A DNA stretch of 64,000 bases from Winslowiella toletana (GTDB taxonomy: Bacteria > Pseudomonadota > Gammaproteobacteria > Enterobacterales > Enterobacteriaceae), in assembly GCF_017875465.1 (NCBI RefSeq), contig NZ_JAGGMQ010000001.1, positions 2,046,001-2,110,000 of the forward strand, given 5' to 3'. The stretch's first letter is position 1. Each line of letters starts with the position of its first letter. The position numbers were made by a program, and so were the translations under genes. This document shows, one piece after another, positions 1-8,110 of this stretch. Below the pieces are notes generated by a model that ran no database searches, was not told where the DNA came from, and saw nothing but the letters and a program-made list of their open reading frames with translations.

Positions 1-656
1 AGGCCTCCGTGCAGTCGTCCCTGATTCAGCGACATCACGCGGTAGTTGCGGCGTGCAATCAGCCCCATATCATGGGTCGCCATCAATACAGTCACGCCAA
101 CACGGTTAAACTCTTCGAACAGACGCAGAATATCTTCTGACAGTGCATCATCAAGGTTACCGGTCGGTTCATCCGCCAGCAGTACCGCAGGCTTATTCAC
201 CACCGCACGCGCAATGCCGACACGCTGCTGCTCACCGCCAGAGAGTTGAATCGGATAACTCTTCGCTTTGTCGAGCAGGCCCACTTTATCCAGCGCGGCC
301 GACACGCGACGGCGAATATCTTCACCGCTGGCCCCGGCGATAATCAGCGGGATCGCCACGTTGTCATACACCGAACGATCCATCAGCAGATGGTGATCCT
401 GAAAAATCATCCCAATCTGACGGCGCAAAAATGGCACTTCACGGCTTTTCAGGCGGCTAATATCATGGCCGCCAAACCAAATCTGACCGGCGCTTGGCCG
501 TTCAATGCCACAAATCAGCTTCAGCAAGGTACTTTTCCCTGCCCCGGAATGCCCGGTCAGAAACGCCATTTCTCCAGGTTGCAGATGGAAATCTACCCCC
601 TGAAGCGCTTGCCGACCGCCGAGATAAGCCTTACTGACCTCTTCAAAGCGAATCAT
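1..656 (-). CDS. ftsE: Cell division ATP-binding protein FtsE (3' end cut by window)
   Basis: ABC-type ATPase that pairs with the membrane protein FtsX at the septum and controls peptidoglycan hydrolase activation. Reading from the ATG at 656 on the minus strand gives MIRFEEVSKAYLGGRQALQG, a Walker A GHSGAGKST, the signature LSGGEQQR and Walker B LLADEPTGN. About 218 residues are present. The family is about 222 long, so only a few C-terminal residues lie off the left edge. It starts 5 nt after the ftsY stop, the ftsY-ftsE order known from E. coli, so the two are almost certainly co-transcribed. ftsX should follow to the left. Confidence 0.97.
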   Translation of the reverse strand, partial: MIRFEEVSKAYLGGRQALQGVDFHLQPGEMAFLTGHSGAGKSTLLKLICGIERPSAGQIWFGGHDISRLKSREVPFLRRQIGMIFQDHHLLMDRSVYDNVAIPLIIAGASGEDIRRRVSAALDKVGLLDKAKSYPIQLSGGEQQRVGIARAVVNKPAVLLADEPTGNLDDALSEDILRLFEEFNRVGVTVLMATHDMGLIARRNYRVMSLNQGRLHGG

Positions 657-661
657 CCTAA

Positions 662-2122
662 TTAGTCCTCTCGGGCAAACAGTGCCTCAATAAAATCGTC
701 GGCCTTAAATGACCGTAAATCCTCGATACCTTCACCCACGCCGATATAGCGAATCGGAATGCTGAACTGGTCCGCCACCGAGAAAATCACGCCGCCTTTC
801 GCAGTGCCATCCAGTTTAGTCAACGTAATCCCGGTCAGTCCGACTGCTTCATGGAACAATTTAGTCTGACTGATCGCATTCTGCCCGGTACTGGCGTCGA
901 TGGTCAGCATCACTTCGTGTGGCGCTGCGTCATCCAGCTTCTTCATCACACGGGTGATCTTTTTCAGCTCTTCCATCAGGTGCGCTTTGTTCTGCAAGCG
1001 TCCGGCCGTGTCGGCAATCAGCACGTCTGCGCCGCGCGCTTTCGCCGCCTGAATCGCATCAAAAATCACCGAGGCGGAGTCCGCGCCGGTCTGCTGGGCG
1101 ATCACCGGAATATTATTGCGCTGACCCCACACCTGTAACTGTTCAACTGCGGCGGCACGGAAAGTGTCACCTGCCGCCAGCATCACCGATTTACCTTCCG
1201 CCTGATACTGGCGCGCCAGCTTACCGATAGTGGTGGTTTTACCCACGCCGTTCACCCCGACCATCAGAATCACAAACGGGGTTTTACCGCTGACATCCAG
1301 CGGCGCTTCGACTTTCGCCAGAATCTGCGACATTTCGGTTTTCAGCAAACCATACAGCGCTTCGGCATCGCGCAGCTGCTTACGATCTGCCTGCTGCGTC
1401 AGATTGGTGATAATACGACGCGTGGTGTCTACCCCAACGTCGGCAATCAGTAGCTGCTCTTCCAGCTCTTCAAACAGATCGTCGTCGATTTTCTTGCCAC
1501 GAAACAATCCGATAAATCCTGAACCGAGATTCTGGCGTGTTTTTACCAGGCTGCGTTTCAGACGGGCGAAGAAGCCCTCTTTGGTCGGACGTTCCTGCTC
1601 GACCAGCGCCGGGATCGGCGCCGTCTCTTCCGCTTCCGCGATCGCCTCTTCGTCAATAACGGCGACAGCATCGTCAGTCACAAGCGGCTCAGGTGCGACG
1701 ACTTCAGGCGCGATTTCAGGTTCAATAACCTGCGCCACTTCCGGTTCCGGCTCTGCTTCAGGCTGCGCGACCTGTAGCGGCTCATCTTCAGGCAGCCACT
1801 CTTCAGCTTCAGCAATCACTTCCGGCTGGACTGGCTCTGCGGCTTCAGCCATCGCTTCCGGCTGCGCTGGCTCTTCAGCTGGCGGCGCGGGGTGGCGCGT
1901 CTCTTCGGCTACCGTCTCAGTAACGGCGACAATCTCTTCAGCAACCTGCTCCGGAGTGTGTAACTCCGCCTCTGGCGGCGTGAGCGTTGCGGCATCCGAT
2001 GCATTTTCTGCAGCAGGCTGTTGTTCCTCTAACGTCTCTTTTTGCTCGTCCTGCGCGGCTGACGTCTCATCACGTCCAAATCCCAGCCAGGAAAAAAAGC
2101 CACGTTTTTTATCTTTTGCCAT
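662..2122 (-). CDS. ftsY: Signal recognition particle receptor FtsY
   Basis: SRP receptor GTPase that docks SRP-ribosome complexes at the inner membrane. The 486-aa product has an acidic, Ala/Pro/Glu-rich N-terminal A domain (about residues 20-180) that is low in complexity, then the NG domain. GTPase motifs are visible: GVNGVGKTTTIGKLA (G1), DTAGRLQNK (G3) and TKLDGTAKGG (G4). A GAGGAG ribosome-binding site lies about 9 nt before the start. It is first in the ftsY-ftsE(-ftsX) operon and divergent from rsmD. Confidence 0.98.
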   Translation of the reverse strand: MAKDKKRGFFSWLGFGRDETSAAQDEQKETLEEQQPAAENASDAATLTPPEAELHTPEQVAEEIVAVTETVAEETRHPAPPAEEPAQPEAMAEAAEPVQPEVIAEAEEWLPEDEPLQVAQPEAEPEPEVAQVIEPEIAPEVVAPEPLVTDDAVAVIDEEAIAEAEETAPIPALVEQERPTKEGFFARLKRSLVKTRQNLGSGFIGLFRGKKIDDDLFEELEEQLLIADVGVDTTRRIITNLTQQADRKQLRDAEALYGLLKTEMSQILAKVEAPLDVSGKTPFVILMVGVNGVGKTTTIGKLARQYQAEGKSVMLAAGDTFRAAAVEQLQVWGQRNNIPVIAQQTGADSASVIFDAIQAAKARGADVLIADTAGRLQNKAHLMEELKKITRVMKKLDDAAPHEVMLTIDASTGQNAISQTKLFHEAVGLTGITLTKLDGTAKGGVIFSVADQFSIPIRYIGVGEGIEDLRSFKADDFIEALFARED

Positions 2123-2320
2123 TGTGCAACCACACTCCTCGACAGCTAAAACCCGGTCGACTGCGCGTCCAGGGCTATAAGACTAATGCGAAAATAACCT
2201 GATAATGAATCCCTTAGTCTAACACTTTCCACGCAGCGCTACACCAGCACCCTTTTTAACGTTTCCTCAACCCAATTAGCCCGTTAAACTACGCAACAAA
2301 TTATTACGGACTTAATAAAG

Positions 2321-2926
2321 ATGAATAAAAAACCCCGCAGCGGTGGCGCCGGACAGATCCGCATTATTGGCGGCCAGTGGCGCGGCCGTAAATTGCCGGT
2401 GCCGGACAGCGCCGGTTTGCGCCCGACGACCGATCGGGTGCGTGAGACGTTGTTTAACTGGCTGGCGGCGGATATCCAGCAGGCGCGCTGTCTTGACTGT
2501 TTTGCCGGCAGCGGTGCGTTGGGGCTGGAAGCGCTGTCGCGCCATGCCGCTTCGGCTACGCTATTAGAACTGGAACGCCCGGTGGCTCAGCAGCTGGAGA
2601 AAAATCTGGCGACGCTGGGCGCAAAAAATGGTCGGGTGGTTAACGCCAATACGCTAAGCTGGCTGGCGCAGCAGGGCGAACCGCACGATCTGGTATTTAT
2701 TGACCCCCCTTTCCGCAAAGGATTGCTGGATCAGACGCTCAGCCTGCTGGAAAGCCACCACTGGCTGGCGGAAGGCGCGCTGATTTATGTGGAGAGTGAA
2801 GTCGAAAACGGCATGCCGCCGGTACCGGTTAACTGGCATTTGCACCGCGAAAAAATCGCCGGGCAAGTGGCTTATCGTTTATATGTTCGTCAGGCCATCA
2901 ACAAGGAGAATGATGATGCTGCTTAA
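2321..2926 (+). CDS. rsmD: 16S rRNA (guanine(966)-N(2))-methyltransferase RsmD
   Basis: SAM-dependent methyltransferase that modifies G966 of 16S rRNA. The 201-aa product has the usual length, the SAM-binding DCFAGSGALGLEALSR motif near residue 60 and the catalytic DPPF motif (FIDPPFRKG) typical of N2-guanine/N6-adenine methylases. It is divergent from ftsY with a 198-bp shared upstream region. Its last codons overlap the start of the DUF1145 gene, indicating translational coupling. The same ftsY/rsmD arrangement is found in E. coli. Confidence 0.97.
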   Translation: MNKKPRSGGAGQIRIIGGQWRGRKLPVPDSAGLRPTTDRVRETLFNWLAADIQQARCLDCFAGSGALGLEALSRHAASATLLELERPVAQQLEKNLATLGAKNGRVVNANTLSWLAQQGEPHDLVFIDPPFRKGLLDQTLSLLESHHWLAEGALIYVESEVENGMPPVPVNWHLHREKIAGQVAYRLYVRQAINKENDDAA

Positions 2927-3185
2927 TCTTGGACGTTTACTGATGCTGTGCGTCTGGGCCTTTCTGTTACTGAATGTGGTCCAGCCATTCCCGAAACCTT
3001 TAAAATATTTCGTTGATATTGCGCTGTTTTTTATGGTGGTGATGCACGGTTTGCAGCTGGTATTGCTGCGCGCTACGCAGCCAAAAGACGGGCCGCAGCT
3101 CAGCAAACTAACTCAGGCGAAAATCTTTTTCTTTGGTGTCTTTGAACTGCTGGCCTGGCAAAAAAAACATTATCCCAAACAATAA
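2913..3185 (+). CDS. yhhL: DUF1145 family membrane protein YhhL
   Basis: Small inner-membrane protein of unknown function, about 90 aa, with hydrophobic segments at about residues 5-22 and 30-50 and a positively charged tail. Three consecutive in-frame ATGs lie at 2910, 2913 and 2916. AAGGAG at 2902-2907 favours 2913 or 2916 by spacing, so the exact start is uncertain by one codon. The reading frame also stays open upstream inside rsmD, but that part is only the rsmD shadow. It overlaps the rsmD stop, the rsmD-yhhL order of E. coli. Confidence 0.88.
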   Translation: MMLLNLGRLLMLCVWAFLLLNVVQPFPKPLKYFVDIALFFMVVMHGLQLVLLRATQPKDGPQLSKLTQAKIFFFGVFELLAWQKKHYPKQ

Positions 3186-3186
3186 G

Positions 3187-3292
3187 ACGGGCGGCGAAAA
3201 CGGCTCCCCAGCACTGCCCGTAGGGGCGGCGTTTTCGCCGCTCGTGTCGATGAGTTGCACGATACGTAATGATGGCGTTCTCGCCGCCCGCA
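3187..3292. repeat. Composite GC-rich palindromic repeat, copy a
   Basis: Three arms of the GGGCGGCG-N4-CGCCGCCC family lie head to head: GGGCGGCGAAAACGGC at the left, GGGGCGGCGTTTTCGCCGC in the middle, and GGCGTTCTCGCCGCCCG at the right after the spacer ...GCACGATACGTAATGAT. It sits between convergent yhhL and yhhM and reaches the yhhM stop, so it may also act as a terminator. Related copies lie near 9469, 10490, 16899, 21877 and 24360. Confidence 0.8.
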
Positions 3293-3649
3293 TTACGGCG
3301 TTGGCACAAAGCTGACAAAACGCGAGCCTTTGACCTGCAATTTACCCTGCACGCCCTTATCAATCTGATGATAATCCTCGGCATTCAGCACCAGCTTAAA
3401 ATCACCGGCGCCATTTAACGGATGGAACCAGGCTTCATAGCGCATATCTTCAACCGGGATCACTTCACGCTGACGCGAACGGCGACTGGATGCCGGAAAC
3501 TCACGTTTAGCTTTCACTTCCACCGGGATAGCACGCAGCGGAGAGGCGTCATTCACCGCCACTTCGCGCCGCTGCTTAATAAACTGGCGGGTGGCAAGAA
3601 TGGCGATAATCGCCAGGACGATGAAAAAGATTAGCGGTGGCTTGCTCAT
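3293..3649 (-). CDS. yhhM: DUF2500 domain-containing protein YhhM
   Basis: A 118-aa protein with one N-terminal transmembrane helix (about residues 5-22), a basic stretch, then a small soluble domain (VEDMRYEAWFHPLNGAGDFKL region) typical of DUF2500. Function unknown; predicted to be inner-membrane anchored. It is convergent with yhhL and divergent from yhhN, the E. coli arrangement. The stop lies in the edge of a palindromic repeat. Confidence 0.9.
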   Translation of the reverse strand: MSKPPLIFFIVLAIIAILATRQFIKQRREVAVNDASPLRAIPVEVKAKREFPASSRRSRQREVIPVEDMRYEAWFHPLNGAGDFKLVLNAEDYHQIDKGVQGKLQVKGSRFVSFVPTP

Positions 3650-3820
3650 GTTTCTCCCGTGCTTCAGGTTCTCAGTTGATAAATTTTAGCCGGGCAAAAG
3701 CATACAACCAGATTGCTACCATTGTCACATGCAGAGCGCGTAATCTAGACTGAGATCGATACTACGGGAAAATAATATTCAGGTTTTACGGACATAAGTC
3801 CCCACAAAAAGGAAAAAATT

Positions 3821-4447
3821 ATGCTTTGGTCCTTTTTAGCCGTGCTGTTTTCGGGCTGGTTGTATGTTGATGCATCTTATCGTGGTCCGCAGTGGCAACG
3901 CTGGGTATTTAAGCCGGTGACGCTGCTGCTGTTGCTGGCCTGGGCATGGCAGGCGCCGGTACTGAGCAGCGCCGAATACCTGATCTTATTCGGGCTGCTG
4001 GCGACACTGATCGGTGATGCGCTGACGCTGCTGCCGCAACAACGCATGCTGTATGCCATCGGGGCGTTTTTCCTTTCGCACCTGCTGTATACCATCAGTT
4101 TTGCCGGACACATGACGCTGGCCTTCTTCTGGCCGATTCCGCTGACGCTGGTGATTGTCGGCGCGCTGCTAATCGCCGCCATCTGGACGCGCCTGGAAGA
4201 GTTGCGCTGGCCGATTTGCACCTTTATTGGCATGACGCTGGTGATGGTATGGCTGACGGCAGAGCAATATTACTTTAGCCCAACCGACTACAGCTTCTCG
4301 CTGCTGGCAGGCACCCTGTTCCTGCTGCTGGCGAATATTGTCTGGTTTCTCAGTCACTACCGCCGCCGTTTCAATGCTGATCGCGCCATTGTCGCCGCCA
4401 GCTACTTTCTTGGTCACTTCCTGATTGTGCGTTCCCTCTACCTCTGA
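3821..4447 (+). CDS. yhhN: Lysoplasmalogenase family membrane protein YhhN
   Basis: Polytopic inner-membrane protein (208 aa, about eight hydrophobic helices) of the YhhN/TMEM86 family. Members of that family hydrolyse the vinyl-ether bond of lysoplasmalogens; the bacterial substrate is not established. The conserved GDALTLLP and [12 protein letters not shown] stretches are visible. AAAAAGGAAAAAATT precedes the ATG. It lies directly upstream of the ZntR-controlled zntA promoter, as in E. coli. Confidence 0.9.
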   Translation: MLWSFLAVLFSGWLYVDASYRGPQWQRWVFKPVTLLLLLAWAWQAPVLSSAEYLILFGLLATLIGDALTLLPQQRMLYAIGAFFLSHLLYTISFAGHMTLAFFWPIPLTLVIVGALLIAAIWTRLEELRWPICTFIGMTLVMVWLTAEQYYFSPTDYSFSLLAGTLFLLLANIVWFLSHYRRRFNADRAIVAASYFLGHFLIVRSLYL

Positions 4448-4461
4448 CCGGCAACAGAGAC

Positions 4462-4493
4462 TTGACTCTGGAGTTGACTCCAGAGTGTAGGAT
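4462..4493 (+). promoter_or_regulatory. zntA promoter with ZntR operator
   Basis: A -35 box TTGACT (4462-4467) and a -10 box TAGGAT (4488-4493) are separated by 20 bp. This over-long spacer is the hallmark of MerR-family activated promoters. Between them lies a perfect 10-bp inverted repeat, ACTCTGGAGT-TG-ACTCCAGAGT (4465-4486), essentially the E. coli ZntR site. ZntR with zinc is known to untwist such spacers and activate zntA. Confidence 0.93.
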
Positions 4494-4544
4494 GTCAGTA
4501 CAGGCGGACAGTATCGTCCGCCGTCTGACTCTTTGGGAGGTTTT

Positions 4545-6800
4545 ATGCACCAACACTCTTCCTGCGGCTGTGGCCAACGCCACGCGGCGAAAAAACCTGC
4601 CTGCAACACCCCGGCACGCCCGGTTATGCAGAAAATCACCGCTATTTCCGCCGCGCCGGTTGAAGGCGCCTGTTGTCAGGACGCTGCCTGCGCATCAGGC
4701 GATGACCCCGACGATGAGGGCGACAGGCCCGTTGCCGGCGAACAATTTAGCTGGCTTATCAGCGGCATGGACTGCCCGAGCTGCGCACGCAAAATCGAAA
4801 CTGCAGTTAACCGTCTTAAGGGAGTCAGCCACGCCCGGGTGATCTACGCCACCGAAAAACTAGTGGTCAATGCGGGCAGCGATATCACTAAGAGTGTCGA
4901 ACAGGCGGTTAACAAGGCCGGTTTTAAGCTGAAAAGTGCCAAAACCGACGCGCCGCAGGCCAGTTTCTGGCAGGAAAATCGCGCCATTATTTTGCTTAGC
5001 CTGCTGATGCTGGCCAGCTGGATCCTCAGCGGTATTGATGAAACCAGCGGTCAACTGGCGTTTATCGCCACCACGCTGGCCGGAATCTGGCCGGTCGGCA
5101 AAAAAGCGCTGCAGCTGATGCGCAGCGGAACGCCATTTGCCATTGAAACCCTGATGAGTATTGCCGCCATCGGTGCGCTGTTTATCGGCGCTACCGCCGA
5201 AGCCGCCATGGTGTTGCTGCTGTTTTTACTCGGCGAACGGCTGGAATCCTTTGCCGCCAGTCGCGCCCGACGCGGTGTGACCGCACTGATGGCGCTGAAG
5301 CCAGACAACGCGGTGCGCCTGCGCGGCGACCAGCGTCAAACCGTCGCGGTCGACAGCCTGCGCCCTGGCGATATCATTGAAGTGGCGGCGGGCGCTCGCT
5401 TACCGGCCGATGCTTTACTGCTCGACGCCTTTGCCAGCTTTGACGAAAGCGCCCTCACCGGTGAGTCAGTACCGGCTGAACGCCAGCAGGGTGAAAAAGT
5501 GGCCGCAGGCTGCACCAGTGTTGATCGTCAGGTGCGGATGGAAGTGGTGTCACGCAGTGGTGAAAGCGCCATTGATCGCATTCTGCATCTGATTGAGCAG
5601 GCCGAACAGCGCCGTGCGCCGATTGAGCGCTTTCTCGATCGTTTCAGCCGCTATTACACGCCAGCGATTATGGCGCTGGCACTGCTGGTAACGCTGATCC
5701 CACCGCTGTTGTTTGCCGCAGCGTGGCAACCCTGGATCTACAAGGGGCTGACGCTGCTGCTGATTGGTTGCCCGTGCGCGCTGGTGATCTCGACCCCGGC
5801 GGCAATTACCTCCGCACTGGCGGCCGCCACCCGTCGCGGTGCGCTGATTAAAGGCGGCGCGGCGCTGGAAAGTCTCGGCGCGGTGCGTACTGTCGCCTTT
5901 GATAAAACCGGCACGCTGACGGAAGGCAAACCGGTGATCACCGATGTGGTGGTGCTGGATAACGCCGATCCGTCGGCCCTGCTGTTAAAAGCGGCGGCGG
6001 TTGAAAGCGGATCATCGCACCCACTGGCGCGCGCGATTGTCGCCCATGCCAGCGCGCTGAATCAGCCGATCCCGTTTGCCAGCGATCAGCGTACACTGGC
6101 GGGCAGCGGCGTCGAAGCCACGGTCAACGGACGCCAGTTGTTGATCACTGCGCCAGCCAGACTGACGCAGCTGACAGATGCACAGCAGGCGCAGATTGCC
6201 GCACTGCAGTCCGCTGGAAAAACCACCGTCGTGCTGCTGGAAGATCAGCTGCCAATTGGTCTGATTGCGCTGCGCGACCGTGTGCGTGACGATGCCAGGC
6301 AGGCGCTTGATCAGCTAACAGCGCTGGGGATTACCAGTATCATGCTGACCGGCGACAACCCACGGGCGGCGGCGGCGATTGCCGCTGAGCTGGGCATCGA
6401 TTATCGCGCCAGCCTGTTACCGGCCGATAAAGTACAGGCGGTGGTGGAACTGAATCAGCAGCAGCCGGTAGCGATGGTGGGTGACGGTATTAATGATGCG
6501 CCAGCGATGAAAGCGGCAACCATTGGCATTGCGATGGGCAGCGGCAGCGACGTCGCGCTGGAAACCGCCGACGCCGCGCTGACGCACAATCATCTGACAG
6601 GCCTCGCGGCAATGATCCGCTTGTCGCGCGCCACCCATGCCAATATCCGGCAGAATATCGCCATCGCGCTGGGGCTGAAGGCGGTATTTCTGCTGACCAC
6701 GCTGTCAGGGATCACCGGATTGTGGCTGGCGGTGCTGGCTGATTCGGGCGCGACGGCGCTGGTTACCGCTAATGCATTGCGATTATTGCAGAAGAAATGA
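4545..6800 (+). CDS. zntA: Zn(II)/Cd(II)/Pb(II)-exporting P1B-type ATPase ZntA
   Basis: Inner-membrane pump that exports zinc, cadmium and lead. The product is about 751 aa. It has a His/Cys-rich N-terminus, an HMA domain with GMDCPSCARKIE (about residues 75-86), TGES, a CPC membrane motif (GCPCALVISTPAA), the phosphorylation site DKTGTLTEGKP, SSHPLA, GDGINDAPAMK, and the C-terminal membrane Asp (LADSGATA) that selects divalent metals. The ATG at 4545 is chosen because GGGAGG at 4535-4540 precedes it; a TTG at 4533 lies upstream of that site. It is controlled by the ZntR operator upstream. Confidence 0.97.
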   Translation: MHQHSSCGCGQRHAAKKPACNTPARPVMQKITAISAAPVEGACCQDAACASGDDPDDEGDRPVAGEQFSWLISGMDCPSCARKIETAVNRLKGVSHARVIYATEKLVVNAGSDITKSVEQAVNKAGFKLKSAKTDAPQASFWQENRAIILLSLLMLASWILSGIDETSGQLAFIATTLAGIWPVGKKALQLMRSGTPFAIETLMSIAAIGALFIGATAEAAMVLLLFLLGERLESFAASRARRGVTALMALKPDNAVRLRGDQRQTVAVDSLRPGDIIEVAAGARLPADALLLDAFASFDESALTGESVPAERQQGEKVAAGCTSVDRQVRMEVVSRSGESAIDRILHLIEQAEQRRAPIERFLDRFSRYYTPAIMALALLVTLIPPLLFAAAWQPWIYKGLTLLLIGCPCALVISTPAAITSALAAATRRGALIKGGAALESLGAVRTVAFDKTGTLTEGKPVITDVVVLDNADPSALLLKAAAVESGSSHPLARAIVAHASALNQPIPFASDQRTLAGSGVEATVNGRQLLITAPARLTQLTDAQQAQIAALQSAGKTTVVLLEDQLPIGLIALRDRVRDDARQALDQLTALGITSIMLTGDNPRAAAAIAAELGIDYRASLLPADKVQAVVELNQQQPVAMVGDGINDAPAMKAATIGIAMGSGSDVALETADAALTHNHLTGLAAMIRLSRATHANIRQNIAIALGLKAVFLLTTLSGITGLWLAVLADSGATALVTANALRLLQKK

Positions 6801-6960
6801 ATACTTTGAAGCAGGAGACGTCAACAGGGCGACGCTAATATTAAAAGAGAAAAAATCATCCATTCTTATTAAATATAGATTTAACTGTAGGCATTAATAA
6901 TTATATTTAAGAAATAAGTTATTACTGCCTGTTAATGCAATTGTTTATAAAATCTTAGCC
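6801..6960. other. AT-rich intergenic DNA after zntA
   Basis: No open reading frame or RNA signal is visible here. It ends at a strong bidirectional terminator. It forms the start of a 517-bp stretch without a conventional gene before dinQ. Confidence 0.6.
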
Positions 6961-6995
6961 GTAAAAAAACCGACTGGTGAAGTCGGTTTTTTTAC
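6961..6995. terminator. Perfect bidirectional rho-independent terminator
   Basis: A perfect 15-bp inverted repeat with a 5-nt loop (GTAAAAAAACCGACT-GGTGA-AGTCGGTTTTTTTAC). It has a seven-T run in both orientations, so it can end zntA transcription on the plus strand and the AgrB-like antisense RNA on the minus strand. Confidence 0.92.
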
Positions 6996-7046
6996 ACGTT
7001 ACTCAGACAGATTTACACTGGCCGAATGAGAACGTCATCATCTAAC
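6962..7046 (-). ncRNA. AgrB-like antisense RNA to dinQ
   Basis: Predicted minus-strand RNA of about 85 nt. A promoter is visible on that strand: -35 TTGCGA (7076-7081), 17-bp spacer, -10 TAATAT (7053-7058). The start is therefore expected near 7046. The first 20 nt of the RNA are the exact complement of a 20-nt block repeated in the dinQ leader (7027-7046 equals 7224-7243). The RNA would end at the terminator 6961-6995. In E. coli the AgrB RNA, of similar length and divergent from dinQ, represses DinQ by base pairing. The assignment here is by layout and complementarity, not by measured transcript. Confidence 0.72.
7027..7046 (+). repeat. 20-bp direct repeat, copy 1 (antisense RNA 5' end)
   Basis: TGAGAACGTCATCATCTAAC, identical to 7224-7243. 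Transcribed from the minus strand, it becomes the pairing segment of the AgrB-like RNA. Confidence 0.95.
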
Positions 7047-7088
7047 GTTTCAATATTATTATTTTAAAGAAAATTTCGCAAGCGGCTG

Positions 7089-7117
7089 CTGGAAATTTAT
7101 GCGACGGCCAGTATAAT
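7089..7117 (+). promoter_or_regulatory. Candidate dinQ promoter
   Basis: A consensus -10 TATAAT is at 7112-7117. The best -35 at 17 bp spacing is CTGGAA (7089-7094), a weak match. Transcription would start near 7124, giving a long leader of about 190 nt that contains the antisense target at 7224-7243. In E. coli dinQ is LexA controlled. Here only a poor CTG-N10-CGA candidate (7090-7105 area) overlaps the -35, so SOS control is unproven. Confidence 0.4.
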
Positions 7118-7223
7118 CATCTGGTTAGCTCTGGGACGCTTTCACTCTGGCAATACGCTAATACGTTTTTTAAGACCTGGCCAGCTGTACGGGTGGTGCC
7201 GTTATCTGGCGCTCTGGCGGGAG

Positions 7224-7243
7224 TGAGAACGTCATCATCTAAC
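7224..7243 (+). repeat. 20-bp direct repeat, copy 2 (target in dinQ leader)
   Basis: Exact second copy of the 7027-7046 block. It lies about 75 nt upstream of the dinQ start codon inside its predicted leader, so the antisense RNA from copy 1 could pair with it over 20 nt. Confidence 0.9.
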
Positions 7244-7317
7244 AATGAGATATATTCCGTGACAGGCATCGTATGAGCAAGCGGGAATCATCTCACTCCG
7301 TTTTAAGGAGAAAACGG

Positions 7318-7401
7318 GTGATTGATAAAGCAATCATTGTTCTCGGAGCGTTAATCGCGCTACTGGAACTGATCCGTAATCTGCTTCAGTTGCTGGGCTG
7401 A
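7318..7401 (+). CDS. dinQ: DinQ-like type I toxin, 27-aa membrane peptide
   Basis: A GTG-started ORF of 27 codons preceded by TAAGGAG at 7304-7310. The peptide begins MIDKAIIVLGALIALLELIR and ends in a hydrophobic NLLQLLG, matching my memory of E. coli DinQ almost residue for residue. It is a single hydrophobic helix with one early Lys and one Arg. E. coli DinQ inserts in the inner membrane, depolarises it and affects nucleoid compaction and recombination. A hairpin terminator follows at once, and the antisense locus is divergent. I recall the E. coli locus between gor and arsR, so the position after zntA differs. Confidence 0.88.
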   Translation: MIDKAIIVLGALIALLELIRNLLQLLG

Positions 7402-7417
7402 TAATGGAAACGTAGCT

Positions 7418-7449
7418 AAGGTTGGGGAGCAACTACTCCCCAACCTTTA
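7418..7449 (+). terminator. dinQ terminator
   Basis: Perfect 12-bp stem AAGGTTGGGGAG / CTCCCCAACCTT (7418-7429 and 7436-7447) with a 6-nt loop, followed by TTAATAT. It starts 16 nt after the dinQ stop. Confidence 0.88.
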
Positions 7450-7549
7450 ATATATTGTCAGGGTGACCGAATGCCAGCATTAGACGAAAATCTAACGCGT
7501 CATCAGTCAGGAAAAATGATTTCATATAAAAATAATATTAAATTAATCA

Positions 7550-7620
7550 ATACCCTAAATAATTCGAGTTGCAGGAAGGCGGCAAGCCCGCTCATCTGCA
7601 ACTTGAAGTATAATGGGTAT
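7550..7620. repeat. Short enterobacterial palindromic repeat (ATACCC...GGGTAT)
   Basis: A 71-bp element with terminal ATACCC/GGGTAT and inner complementary arms (AATTCGAGTTGCAG and CTGCAACTTGAAGTAT). From memory, the same arms and the AGGAAGGCGGCAAG core occur in a repeat dispersed in Serratia, Yersinia, Erwinia and Photorhabdus genomes, usually with a longer middle. This is a compact version between dinQ and convergent tusA. Confidence 0.7.
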
Positions 7621-7653
7621 AAATATCAAATCATTTGCAAAGTTCGTACCGGG

Positions 7654-7899
7654 TCACAACCCTTTCTTCAGCAGATACTTATATGGCGTGGTCTCCACTG
7701 ACTGCGCCAGCAGAGTATGTTCCATAAAACGGCAAAAACCGGGAATATCGCGGGTGGTGGCCGGGTCATCGGCAATAATCAGCAAGGTTTCCCCTTCCTG
7801 CATCACGCGCACGGCTTTGCGCACCATCATCACCGGCTCCGGGCAGCGCAGGCCCAGGGCATCTAAAGTTTGATCCGGGTTGGCGAAGATATCGCTCAT
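7654..7899 (-). CDS. tusA: Sulfurtransferase TusA
   Basis: 81-aa sulfur carrier that takes sulfur from IscS and passes it to TusBCD/E for 2-thiouridine in tRNA. The catalytic Cys lies in the conserved [14 protein letters not shown] (residues 13-26). Length and sequence are typical. It stands alone on the minus strand, divergent from yhhQ, as in E. coli. Confidence 0.96.
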   Translation of the reverse strand: MSDIFANPDQTLDALGLRCPEPVMMVRKAVRVMQEGETLLIIADDPATTRDIPGFCRFMEHTLLAQSVETTPYKYLLKKGL

Positions 7900-8070
7900 A
7901 ACACTCTGATTACCGCATATTGATAAGATTGCCGCTTATTCTACCCTTGAGTGCCTGCGGTGCAAGTCAGATGCGCGACGTTAACGTTTGCGTTAAAATT
8001 AACCATTGCAATAGAAGATGAAATCGGTAAGATTCCGGCCCGTTGCAAGCTAATGCTTACAATTAACACT

Positions 8071-8103
8071 ATTGGGTTCCCTCACCCCATCGCTAAAAAA
8101 GGC
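8071..8103 (+). promoter_or_regulatory. Candidate preQ1-I riboswitch of yhhQ
   Basis: The segment TTGGGTTCCCTCACCCCAT followed by an A-rich tail CGCTAAAAAAGG matches the minimal preQ1-I fold. A short P1 stem (UGGG/CCCA) closes a pyrimidine-rich loop, then an A-rich strand ends in a GG that can pair with the loop CC to form the pseudoknot. That GG is the yhhQ ribosome-binding site (8 nt before ATG 8111), so ligand binding would mask it. YhhQ genes are known targets of preQ1 riboswitches. Assigned by eye; no covariance score was available. Confidence 0.5.
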
Positions 8104-8110
8104 TACATTG

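Noticed and set aside
7087..7106. Possible LexA box upstream of dinQ
   Set aside because: The best match is CTG-N10-CGA, which lacks the invariant CAG half. I mention it as weak only and do not list it as a site.
7550..7620. Reading the short ATACCC...GGGTAT repeat as an insertion sequence
   Set aside because: It has no coding capacity, and I could not establish a target duplication; it is listed as a dispersed palindromic repeat only.
7471..7701. ORF running from the dinQ terminator into tusA
   Set aside because: It crosses the palindromic repeat and continues antisense to tusA; composition is not coding-like.
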